Assembly: GCA_032433595.1 (NCBI GenBank)
Contig: JASWJB010000146.1
Span: forward strand, 1-64,000
Direction: 5' to 3'
From: Conoideocrella luteorostrata
Lineage: Eukaryota; Ascomycota; Sordariomycetes; Hypocreales; Clavicipitaceae
DNA length: 64,000 nt
Below, piece after piece: positions 54,827 to 64,000 of this stretch. The translations under genes were made by a program, and so were the position numbers. Position 1 is the first letter of the stretch; the number at the start of each line of letters is the position of its first letter. The notes below the pieces were generated by a model, which made no database searches, had not been told where the DNA came from, and saw only the letters and a program-made list of their open reading frames with translations.

Positions 54827-56660
54827 TCATCGCCAGACATCGTTGAACGCTCCGCTGCTGCCACATCCAGTGGAAGATGTACCGCTGATATTTGGATCGC
54901 CAAGCCATACAATGCTTCCACTACCAGTCTTCTTGATGTACTTGTACTCAAACTTTGTTGCAGCGGGTACTTTCACATCGACAGACCACACGGGGCTATC
55001 GGGGGTGTACTTGTTCGCGCTCAGGGGAATGGCGTCCGAGGGTGACCAGTTCTTCAGCTCGGACAGCGAACCAGTGAGAAATATGTTTTCGCCGTATTGA
55101 GTGGCTACTTTGACGTTAAAAGTCATGGTAGAGTCGCAAGATGGGGCGGCGGAGCAAACAGCTGGGACCGTGTTAGACGTGGGCTCCCCCCAAGAAGCGG
55201 GGAGAATGCCGGCCCTTCGGTCGGCTGCGGAGACGAAAGCAGCATATGACCAGGTCAGGTGGACGGCAGATAAAGGAGAACCGGAGTTTCTATCGAATTG
55301 TTCTGCGAGAGCCCCATCGGATGGCGTGTATTGCTGGACAACGGCAACAAAGCCATCCGCATAGGTAGTAACGGCTTTAATTATGGACTTGAAGGTGTCG
55401 GAGTCCTTTGCAAAAATACCTGTCGCGATAGAGGGCAGCAAGTCCTTGAAAAAGGGAAGAGAAACACTGTTGACGGTGATGGAGCCAAGTTTGTTCCACT
55501 GGTAGGCAGCAGCGTAGAGCTGCTCCGCCGCAGCAAGTGTAGCCAGATACCACGGATTACCCTTGTAGTAGACATCTTCGGAATAACGACCCACGGCAGC
55601 GGCTTGGCCGGCGGTTCTGCCGTTGTTGACGCCATAAATAGCTCGGAAAGAGTCGACAACGGCTTTGTGGTTGGCTAGAGCCCTGGCGGAGCACGGCTGG
55701 AAGGTGGAATCCGTGCAGGCGGCCGTGGGATCGAAAGTATGGATAGACGAGATGATGGAATTGACGTCCTTGCCCGTGCGACCGTCATTGACGTTGATGT
55801 TAGAGTCAATGTATCCGTCCACCCAGAAAGTCTGAGCAAAACACAAAGCCTGAGAGGCGGTAGCTACACAGTTGGGGCAATCCTTGCCGAGGGCTTTGGC
55901 CAGAGCAGCGCCTTCCACGAGAGCACGATGTGTCGCTGCGATGGTGAAGAATGAGGATCCGTTGACTTCTTCCCAGAGATCAAATCCGGTACGGTTCCAG
56001 TACTGGACAGCATAATCTAGGTCTTTCGAGATGACAGGCCAGACGGTGTTGGTGGCTTCTGTTTGACCGCCGTTTGCCAGAAGCCAATTGGCGTAGATCG
56101 TGAGTGCCGTGGCTCGCAGAGGCGGCCCGTCTCGTTGAGGTCGGCCCCAAGGACCGGTGAATGCTGACAGATCGACGTTGAACTTGGGTTCCCCCAGGCC
56201 GCCAGAGTCAGGACCGTCCGATGGATTGGAGATGCTCTGGAGTTTTGCCTGGGCGGCAATGTATTGTTGGATTTTAGGCTGGAGAGTCTTATCTCCTGCA
56301 GTGAACCGCTCCACGAGAACTTTGAACGTCAGAGCAGAGTCACGGGTCCAAGTATACCAGTCTATTAAGCAGAGTTAGCCCGAGTCAAATTTGTGTATCC
56401 GCCACCTGGACGATGAAGTGCGAGTTTGACTTACAATCTGGGTCGGATCTGCTAGGGCTGGCTACAACGACACCCGCCGCAGCGCCTTGGGCCTTTGAAC
56501 CGTCAGAACCGATGTTTGCCAAAACTCCCTTGATGGAGACGGCACTCTGTTTGGTAACGAAATCGCTGACATCTCTGCAGCGCAGGCGGCCTGGCGAGGC
56601 TGCAGTGTTGTCCAGGCAAAGGCCAGTGACGGCCAGAGTGGCGAGCAGATTCTTGATCAT
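54827..56660 (-). CDS. Secreted GH15 glucoamylase with CBM20 starch-binding domain (586 aa)
   Basis: CDS complement(join(54827..56361,56435..56660)). The signal peptide MIKNLLATLAVTGLCL is followed by a short propeptide. The intron (GTAAGT...AATAG, 73 bp) restores the GH15 hallmark PDYWYTWTRDSAL. The catalytic acid region LWEEVNGSSFFT (Glu ~206) and the base region around EQFDRNSGSPLSA/LTWSYAAF are present, so the enzyme should release glucose from starch ends by exo-alpha-1,4 cleavage. C-terminal CBM20 from about residue 490 (MTFNVKVATQYGENIFLTGS, ELKNWSPSDAI, WSVDVKVP). The Ser/Thr-rich linker typical of Aspergillus enzymes is almost absent here. Alternative upstream Met at 56804 would bury the signal peptide, so 56660 is chosen. 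Extracellular. Confidence 0.93.
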
Positions 56661-56780
56661 GTTGGCGCCCAGTGAGGGTACGGACCAAATGTGACTGTTG
56701 TCCTGGCTCTGGGGATGGCTCTGGAGATGGCCCTGATGACTCTCGAAGTTCTGATGAAATCCATCTAGGTCCCTGGGGCC

Positions 56781-56787
56781 ATTTATA
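56781..56787 (-). promoter_or_regulatory. TATA box of the glucoamylase gene
   Basis: TATAAAT on the minus strand, 121 bp before the start codon. CTGGGG words on the plus strand nearby could be CreA-type sites, which is weak evidence. Confidence 0.5.
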
Positions 56788-58449
56788 TCAATATAAATCG
56801 ACATGTTGGAGCACCTTGAAGTTTGCTTGTCTCGGCTTGGTCAAACCCTGGCCTGCAATGTGACCGGCGACGTCAATGTCGATGGAGGCGCCCCGCATCT
56901 CACAGCTCGCTTGGGGGGATGTACAGGGGAGATCGGTCCGTTTTCAAGCCCACTCTGGGGAACGGCACCAGTATGCGCCAGTGTGCGCCAGTGTGCACCT
57001 GCCTAGCACCGAGCTTAGATCCAGCTTAGCACAGGCTAAGCACGAGCTTTGCACCTGGCCAAGCCTCTTTCCTCTTTCTATTCGGCCTTCATCACCAACA
57101 TGGTAATAACAAAACGCCGCCCTGTACCCCACGTGCGTCATTCGCTAGTCCCGGACTATACCCTAGCGCAGTCCCATACCTGTATTATCGGGCCTTTGGG
57201 GGGAAAGAGTCTGTCTTGATCCGCACGTAAACGCCTAGGTTTATTGTGCCAGGCCCTGAACCAGTCCATTTAGAGGTGCCAATGGCATCCTAGCCCGCTA
57301 GCAGCATCGAAGTCCCGTCCATCAGGCCAGATATAGATAAACAAATGTCGATTCAACGATCGCCACAGCCAACCGGGTCGCCTCAGAAGGCCTGCCTCCT
57401 ACCTCTTTGGTGCATCTTCCGAAATTTAGACGGGGCACAGGCGGGCATACACTTGTCGAGCGGCAGCACTATAGGCGGAAGAGACTGTTGCCATCGCACC
57501 TGCCCGCAGCGGACGTCGGTCCGACATAAAGCCTGTCGGCGCCGAAGTGCCCCGATGAAGCCCTTGGCTATTTCAATCCCCACGGGGCTTATGCTGGGCA
57601 TTTGATGGACTTATGCCGTAGCTGTGTGACGTCTGTGGAGATGGAGGCTCTTGTCTTGTTGGCGAACGACGAGCCGCCCGCACCGACAACCGCGGCTGCC
57701 ACTAGGGCCATTCTCGCAAGACATTTCCCTTGTCAGTCTTCCATGTCTTACTCTATTCACCATTATAGACCAAAAGAGTCCTTGCGCCCTATCCCGCATA
57801 ATGGCTTTCGGGGTAATAGTGGGTCGATCCTGCAGTGCGCTTTAGCCGGGGTTGGGGATCGCCTGTTTATCCGCCATTTACACGTGCTTGGCTAAGTTTC
57901 TGGTTCACCGTGGTGAGCGACTTGGTGTTGTAATGCCTTGACTTTTCCATTTTATCCAAACGAGCTGAATCTAAAACAGATCTATTGATGCACGTTGGCA
58001 AGCTTATTGTACGAAGCAAGCTGCTGGTTCGGACCGAAGAAGGATCATCAAATACGCCAGGGCGGTGACCGCCCATGTCAGCTACACTAAACCACACGTC
58101 TAATCAATCCGAAAATTGATGATGAATTCACAACAGATCATAACTAACCCGGAACATTCGCTTCCAAGTGGCTGCATGGCTGTAGTAAGGGTACGACTAG
58201 TAAGGTGAGATCAGTCTTCGCCACCACTGTCTTTTTTGTCCCAGCAGGGACCAACACGTCATGCTCAGGAAATGTGAAGTCATGCTCTTGTGATCGTAAT
58301 TGATGCTGCATGAAATTCACACAGTGCACTTCGGGTTGGAAGCGCTCGTATTTACTCTCAGATAGTTGGTGATGAGGCATCTGGCCGTAGTAGAGCGGCT
58401 GCAGCTACCCGGCAGTTCAGGGGGGCTCTGCCAGGAATCGATTACAAGC
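56788..58449. other. Intergenic, no gene supported
   Basis: Short duplicated words (GTGCGCCAGTGT, TTAGCACAGGCTAAGCAC) near 56974-57050. Short frames at 57345-57605 and 57602-57895 lack features. Confidence 0.4.
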
Positions 58450-58805
58450 ATGGTTGAAACTGTTTGGTATAGACTTAACTATCGCCAGAAAGCGATACAT
58501 GGAGTTTAAAAGCCCACTTTGCTCTCAGAGGGTCTTCAACTCGGATAATGACAAAAAACTTGCGATATCTCCCTAATATAGCGAAAGAGTCGTGTCTCAT
58601 TATAAATGTGGGTTGCACAGGTTGTTGTGCAGGTATTGATACCGTGCGGTCAAAATGCAATATATTTAATAATCTCTGTTTATCTAAGAAGAGGAAAACA
58701 AGTCAAGATGGAAGGCTCGATATCGCCGTATAAATATCGTGGCCGAAAGGTGACCACGTGACCTGCTCCATGCTTCTACTGTGCTTGACGGCAGGGTTTC
58801 AACAA
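58450..58805. mobile_element. LTR-like sequence, family 2 copy 2
   Basis: Contains TATCTAAGA, CGCCGTATAAA (58724-58734), GGTGACCACGTGACCT (58749-58764), then TGTGCTTGACGG and GTTTCAACA at the end, in the same order as at 23.34-23.46 kb. The possible left end TGGTTGAAAC mirrors the right end GTTTCAACA. Limits are approximate. Confidence 0.38.
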
Positions 58806-61076
58806 TAAGACTGTTGAAGAGACGTTCAGAAACCCCACGCTCCCTTTTCCTGCTCGTATAGTCCAGAATAAGGGGATGAGAAGTCCAACGGATATCAGTA
58901 TTGTATGCGAGTTGTTATGGCAGCGTTTATGAGAGAGGAAACACGGACATGTCGACGCAGAGACTGGTTGACCGTTCCTTGATACCATTCCTCGCTTCAC
59001 CGCCAAAGATGCCTAGATAAATGCTCAGGTCAGTGCTCTGAACTTATGGTGTATGCGCCTAAGATGCTCAAGATGCTAATCGGTGATGTCTAGTGATGTT
59101 TGCAAAGTGTCTCGATTTAGACATCAACTGTCCAAAGCGCAAATGTCACAAGCCATATAAGGTGCATTATTCATGCTATTAATGTGGAGCTTCACCGTTT
59201 TGCTGAAGTTTGTGACAACGAAGGTGCCAACAGTACCAGCCACCCCAACAGCAGAGCTAGCGACAATCTCACGACCCGCCTATGTAGCTTGCAGTACCGC
59301 GTTTTCAGAAGCACACGGACTTGGTCAGTACCAAAGTAAAATGTATGCTCTGGAGCAAGAACAGCCGCGGTCCTTGGCGCGCACAGATTCCTCCATGGAG
59401 GATCAGCCTCAGCCCCCCTTCCGCCGCCACATTCGTCTCTACAACATACGTTAAATGAAGCGGGAGCTAGTTAGCCGCTGGCTCCACTTTAAGCCTTGAC
59501 TTGATACGCCAAATGTTTACGGAGTACTCCTACAGAGCAACTAGTACTCTGCAGAAGCACAATTCAATCAAGGAACACAGGGGAAGCCCCCGTTGAATAG
59601 TGATTTGCACAAGCAAACTCTACAGGGCGTCTCTGTGCGGCATCTCGCTTCTCTAGCCTTTGGTAAGATACAATGATACCGCCCCCCTGATAGCGGCTAC
59701 ACAGACTCGCCGATTAGTGCGCCTATATATAGCATAGCATCGCAACCTTGGGAGCATCATGCTGGCGCCTGCAGTCATCCACCTCAAGGCTGAACCTGGC
59801 GAAAGTCGCCTGAACCCTGGTTAGAGCTTGCGGAACAAATGTACATTGTCATTCGCTCACACAGCGTGACGCAGCTCAGCCTCAAGCAGGTCCTGATCCT
59901 TGGGGCGTAAACCAAATATTAATAGCAGCAAAATTGGGCGATTGGGTTCTGTTGATGTATTTATAGATTGAGTGGCTGTGCATATTTGTTCGACAATATT
60001 AACCGGTGGCAGCAGTGCAGAGGAGAACGAGAAGTGCTTATATTTTTTTAGGGATATAAAAGCAGTCGAGCCCAGGTGCTAGTTTGCAGCCGCGAAAACG
60101 CATCATTTGCCGCCATTTTTTCCCACCTCGAGTGTCCCGGCCGCGCCCCTCGAGTCAATCCCACTCGACTCTGGTTTTCGGCTGCAGAGATGCCCTCGGC
60201 CTTGCTCATACGCCGATGTCCCATCCGCAGCCCCGACCGAATTCATTCACAAAAAGTCCATCCGCAGGGAAACCCGTCGCATCCGAATCCCCGACCGACT
60301 TCATTCACAAAGAGTCCATCTGCAGGGAGACCCGTCGCATCACTCTGTCCTGTTTTTCCGCACGCCAGGTTTCAGTACCGACTTGAGCCTCACTTTCCCC
60401 GCTCACGCCCCGCCAACCAACCCAGATGATGCTCTTTTGCCGTAAACGATCCCAATGATGGCGTCCGGCAAGCCGAGACTGCTCGACACGAAAGGCGCTT
60501 TCTGCCACGGCAGACAGCTATTGGTTCCAGCGTCGGTCGAGCTTCCCTGATCGGCAGGGCTTCCACGTTCTCGTCACTGCCAAGCTTTCCCACATACAAT
60601 TCACTTTGTACAGTTCGCTTTGTACAGTTCGATGCTTGCCTGTGTGCCGCGCGTCGACAAGGTCGATGTTCCTTAACCCTGCGGCATGCAGGGAGTCTGT
60701 AGGGACGAGGGATATCGCAACGCTACTCACAGGCAAGGGCTTCTGTGATGGACCGCAATACCGAGAATATACGCCTCACGGCAGCAATGCTCGCCCTATC
60801 TCAGGGTGCCGCTACGCTGCGGTGGTCTGGTGCGCAAGTGCACCGATCTCCAACTCGGTAACGCAGAGAGTATTGATATCGTTGCTCTTTGCTCGACGAC
60901 GAACTCCCTCAAAATATTGCTCACGAAAGACATCTCACTTGCTACATGCTTGATGCTTCGTACAATTCAGTCTGTCGCTAAAGTAACTAAGCGAAATGTC
61001 AATCTCCGCCAGATCTTCTCCCGTGTGGTTCCCCGAAGACCGAAATTGCTACTCGGACTATGTCCGTAGTCCATCG
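58806..61076. other. Long gene-poor stretch
   Basis: Palindromic word TACGGAGTACTCC at 59518-59530; the direct duplication at 60231-60341 lies within short overlapping frames (60076-60445) that I do not call. No other gene seen. Confidence 0.4.
60231..60341. repeat. 58-bp direct duplication
   Basis: CCCCGACCGA.TTCATTCACAAA.AGTCCATC.GCAGGGA.ACCCGTCGCATC occurs twice, 58 bp apart, with a few differences. Confidence 0.8.
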
Positions 61077-62878
61077 ATGTCGCAGAGCCAGAATGGAGAG
61101 CCCCAAGCGGGCACCGAGCCCGCCGACCAAGAGACGCATTGCCCGTAAGTACTCAGCCGTGCAACACAATAGCCCGCGTGGCGTCTAACAGTGGCAGAAT
61201 CCGCAACATAGCCTCTCAAATCAATAGCTGTGCAAAAGCTAGAGTCATTGCGCTCCTGGCAATGGAGTTTCTTGTCCTCGACGGCAAGCTTCATGGCGAT
61301 CGCAGCAACTGGGCTTGCCCACTTGGAGAATGCAAGGAGAACTTCCCCAATGCCAAAATTTTGATGCAGCACGTTGCAGGCTGCGCACACTTCTCCGGCG
61401 ACAGGGTGTACTGTAATAGCTGCCGCAAGCACGACTGCTTTACATTCCACTGTCGGGATCGGGATGGCCAGCTTTCCGGAGCGTGCGATATTGGTATGTG
61501 TGACAAAGATTTCTCGCCAAAGAAGAACAAGGGATTGCGCAAACTCACCAGTCTCTTTTCCCGGAGTCGCTCAGGCTCGAAGTCATCTTCTTCAGGAGGA
61601 TGCCATCACATAGACAGTCCGAATGCGGCCGGCGGTCGGCGAGTTTCCTCAGTTTCCTCTCCTGAGACTGCTCCAACCACCGAGGACGCAGGGGCCCAAC
61701 GTTGTGAATTGCCGGAACAGCAGGCAACAATGGAGCTGGGCCCATCATTTGATCCGAGCGCTTCAGGGACGCCTCTCGACGATGCAGCACAGGGAGTAGC
61801 CGAACTGCCAACCCCGGAGCCTTGCAGAACCGCCCAGTCAGGTCAGGTCTCTGCGCCGAATGCCTCCTCGGCATATACATGGTCTCCAGCGGACCCGTTT
61901 GCTACAGACATATTTCCTAGCGACAGCCGATGTTCCATGTCTACTTCTGCTGGCACCGCGTCAGCACCTCAAGCAAACACAGCCTGGTCGACGACTCCTT
62001 CGCCTCAGAGATACAAGCAGGGACCATTGCCGTTGACTGAGATGTCACAAACTACTCAACCAATTCTCAGCGACTATGCCCTGCTTTCAACCCATTCGCT
62101 CGGTCACATGGACACATCCCGCACAGAACCTGCGAGTGAAAGCTTTACCTTGCCTTACAGCACTCCTAGCTACGGAATGCCGTCATCGTTGCATCAAGGA
62201 GATCGAAATGCGACATCTCTGTCCAGACAACCATGGTCCACTGCTCCTCACATACGGAATGGTTCTGAATCGCGGCTATGGACAGCTTCCAGCTCCGGGA
62301 TGATGCCAGGGTCACAACCTCTGCTCTTGACACACCACGGTGAAGAGTCACACCCAAGTCAAAATCCGGCATCGACGAGTGCCGACGTCCTCTCCATGCC
62401 AATGCGGGACATGCAATTGGTGCCCGGGTCTGCTCAAAGCCCGATAAGACCTCTGCCGAGCGTGGAATTTCCTTACGATTGCCCTTACCCCAACTGCTCA
62501 TACCGCCCCAAAGGGAAGGCCGCCAATCTTAAAGCCTATCTCCACAAGCATCTTGCCAATCATTGCCCTACATGGATTCCCTGTTCAGGTTGTGGCAAAC
62601 AGTTCAGGAGATTGGACAATCTCAAAACGCATCAGAGGGGTGCATGCCGTCGAGTGGTTTTTGTGGAAACAGCAATGCCGTACGGAAATGCATATACAGA
62701 ACACCAAAGGAGGCAGTCGTCGGGGAGACTTGAACGTCGCCCAGCCAGGCGTCGTCGCCACGGCGGGCAAAGTGACGGACAAACCAGGAGAGCACGCGCC
62801 AGATTGAACCGTGCAATTATTTATCTTGGACTACAGCTTGCTTCTAATCTACGCTTTTTTAAAAATGAATCCAAATAA
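61077..62878 (+). CDS. C2H2 zinc-finger protein, probable transcription factor (572 aa)
   Basis: CDS join(61077..61144,61228..62878). Exon 1 encodes MSQSQNGEPQAGTEPADQET and ends at GTAAGT; the acceptor AATAG at 61227 gives the in-frame junction HCPCAKARVIALL. N-terminal Cys/His-rich segment: WACPLGECKENFP..LMQHVAGC.HF and CNSCRKHDC. The middle ~270 residues are Ser/Thr/Pro/Gln-rich and disordered, as in activation regions. Two C2H2 fingers follow near 425-490 (CPYPNCSYRP..LKAYLHKHLANHC and CSGCGKQFRRLDNLKTHQRGAC), of which the second is canonical; an Arg-rich tail of ~70 residues ends the protein. Likely nuclear regulator. The last 25 residues are hydrophobic and unlike the rest, so the 3' end could be an unspliced intron read-through. 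Confidence 0.72.
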
Positions 62879-64000
62879 AAACAAAAAAAATAAAAAAAAT
62901 AGACGCTCATCTTAATAATTCCTGGATATTGGGCTTCTTCTCCGCACTATTATATCACTGCTATTGTACCAACTAGCACCAAGATCCCGATAGCCTGCAC
63001 GACACAGTCTCGCCCAAGCCAGCTAGCCGACAAATGCAGTGCCGGGTTAACTGTCTGTGCACGGGTGGTGTTAATAGCAATGTTCAGTCCATAACCCTAT
63101 ACTTGACTACCAAGCCAGTCCCTGTGTTTCCGACAACTGCACTGGACAATATTGTACGGAGTAGCGCCCGTGTTTAAAAAAACAATGGTGGGGCGAGGCA
63201 GGCGAGCGCAGGTCTCGCTGGACAGTTGGAGGCAACCAGACTACATTGACTCTGTCGCCCCACTATAGCAGTGGTTCGCCCTGTAACCTTCTAGGGAAGA
63301 CAACGGGATCCCACCATCCCTTGTCTTATGACAGCCGGGGAAAAATGAACATAACCCTTCCCGGCTAACCGGTCTCGTAATTCGTCCCCCGCCTGACTGA
63401 CAGACTGGCAAATAAAGTTTGTTGTGGCTCGTGCAGTCCGCGATGTCAGACTCATGTACAAATAAGACTCGCGTACGCTCACCAATGAGCTGCTTTGCAA
63501 ACTACGACCATTCTGCTCCAGAAATATAAAAAGTACTTATCCCCCTGTTTATAGGTGGTGGGGTAGTTGACACGCTTTGGGTTAGCCATACTGCGTGTTT
63601 TTAACAACCGCAGGCTCGCGTGTGTCGAAATCGCACGCTGCGTAGTTTTGTCGTCTCATTTCCCGGACCAGCCGGATAATCAGGACCAGTTCCCTGCGAA
63701 GTCAATCAAGGCTTATCGACAATTTAATCCTCACAGCACAAGTGCCACCGGCAGGCTAGCCCCTTCCCCGTCCTTCTCCCCACTGGGTCCAACGCCACCG
63801 GGTCCTTTGCAGCCTCTATACTCCGTATATAATGCGGTGAGGACCTGACTGACCAGACAGTCACAACAACAGCACCCTGCTAAACGGTGGCATGGCGGTT
63901 CTGAATATGCACATGCCCTGCTAGCTGTCCTACATCAGGGCTGGCAAAGGGCAAGTCCCTTTTCAGGAGACCAGTCGATTTGAGATGGATGCGGACGGCC
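62879..64000. other. Right-edge intergenic sequence
   Basis: A-rich run directly after the C2H2 stop (62871-62900), TACGGAGTA at 63155-63163 and TACTCCGTA at 63819-63827. No gene supported. Confidence 0.45.

Noticed and set aside
1..64000. Search by eye for tRNA genes, rRNA, CRISPR arrays or bacterial operon features
   Set aside because: No A/B-box pairs with a foldable tRNA, no rRNA-like sequence, and no spaced direct repeats of CRISPR type; tandem arrays here have no spacers.

Overview
The window reads as accessory chromosome of a filamentous ascomycete (Pezizomycotina, probably Sordariomycetes). The support is short introns of about 40 to 85 bp with GTRNGT donors and CTAAC or CTGAC branch sites, and families that are largely fungal: HET, DUF6594, DUF3435 tyrosine recombinase, Zn2Cys6 regulator, GH15-CBM20 glucoamylase. 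Species was not determined. Exon structures below were joined by hand from frame and splice signals, so splice sites are predictions. No tRNA, rRNA or CRISPR array was recognised.

Left part (1-20 kb). This part holds the 3' end of a disordered protein gene, a 0.85 kb field of CCAGTAAC-like motifs, and two divergent paralogous genes of 212 codons each with the same phase-2 intron. The paralogs flank about 2.8 kb of 22-, 56-, 13- and 16-bp tandem repeats. Next comes a divergent pair sharing a 527 bp promoter. One member is a 754-aa W/R-rich protein with a chromodomain-like C terminus. The other is a 934-aa protein combining an FHA-like domain, an intact protein kinase, a Cys/His motif, a divergent homeodomain and an AT-hook. 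Tail to tail with it is a full-length DUF3435 tyrosine recombinase of the Starship-captain type, with a TPR fragment of a dead NLR-like gene between them.

Middle part (20-46 kb). This is rich in families linked to fungal self/non-self recognition: a 24-repeat ankyrin protein, a HET protein, two related HGD/DLG-type kinases, and two DUF6594 membrane proteins. A predicted protein with a P-loop and two retropepsin-like domains lies at the right end. Between them are an alpha/beta hydrolase, a Cys-rich F-box-like protein and a small secreted protein. Two related solo LTRs, a second pair of LTR-like sequences (one at 23 kb, one at 58 kb) and decayed AT-rich DNA mark old retroelement activity.

Right part (46-64 kb). 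Here the genes look more like ordinary fungal chromosome: a secreted collagen-like protein, a Zn2Cys6 regulator, a secreted glucoamylase and a C2H2 regulator, with long gene-poor spacers. The most unusual feature is the kinase-homeodomain fusion with its divergent chromodomain-like partner beside a captain-type recombinase.
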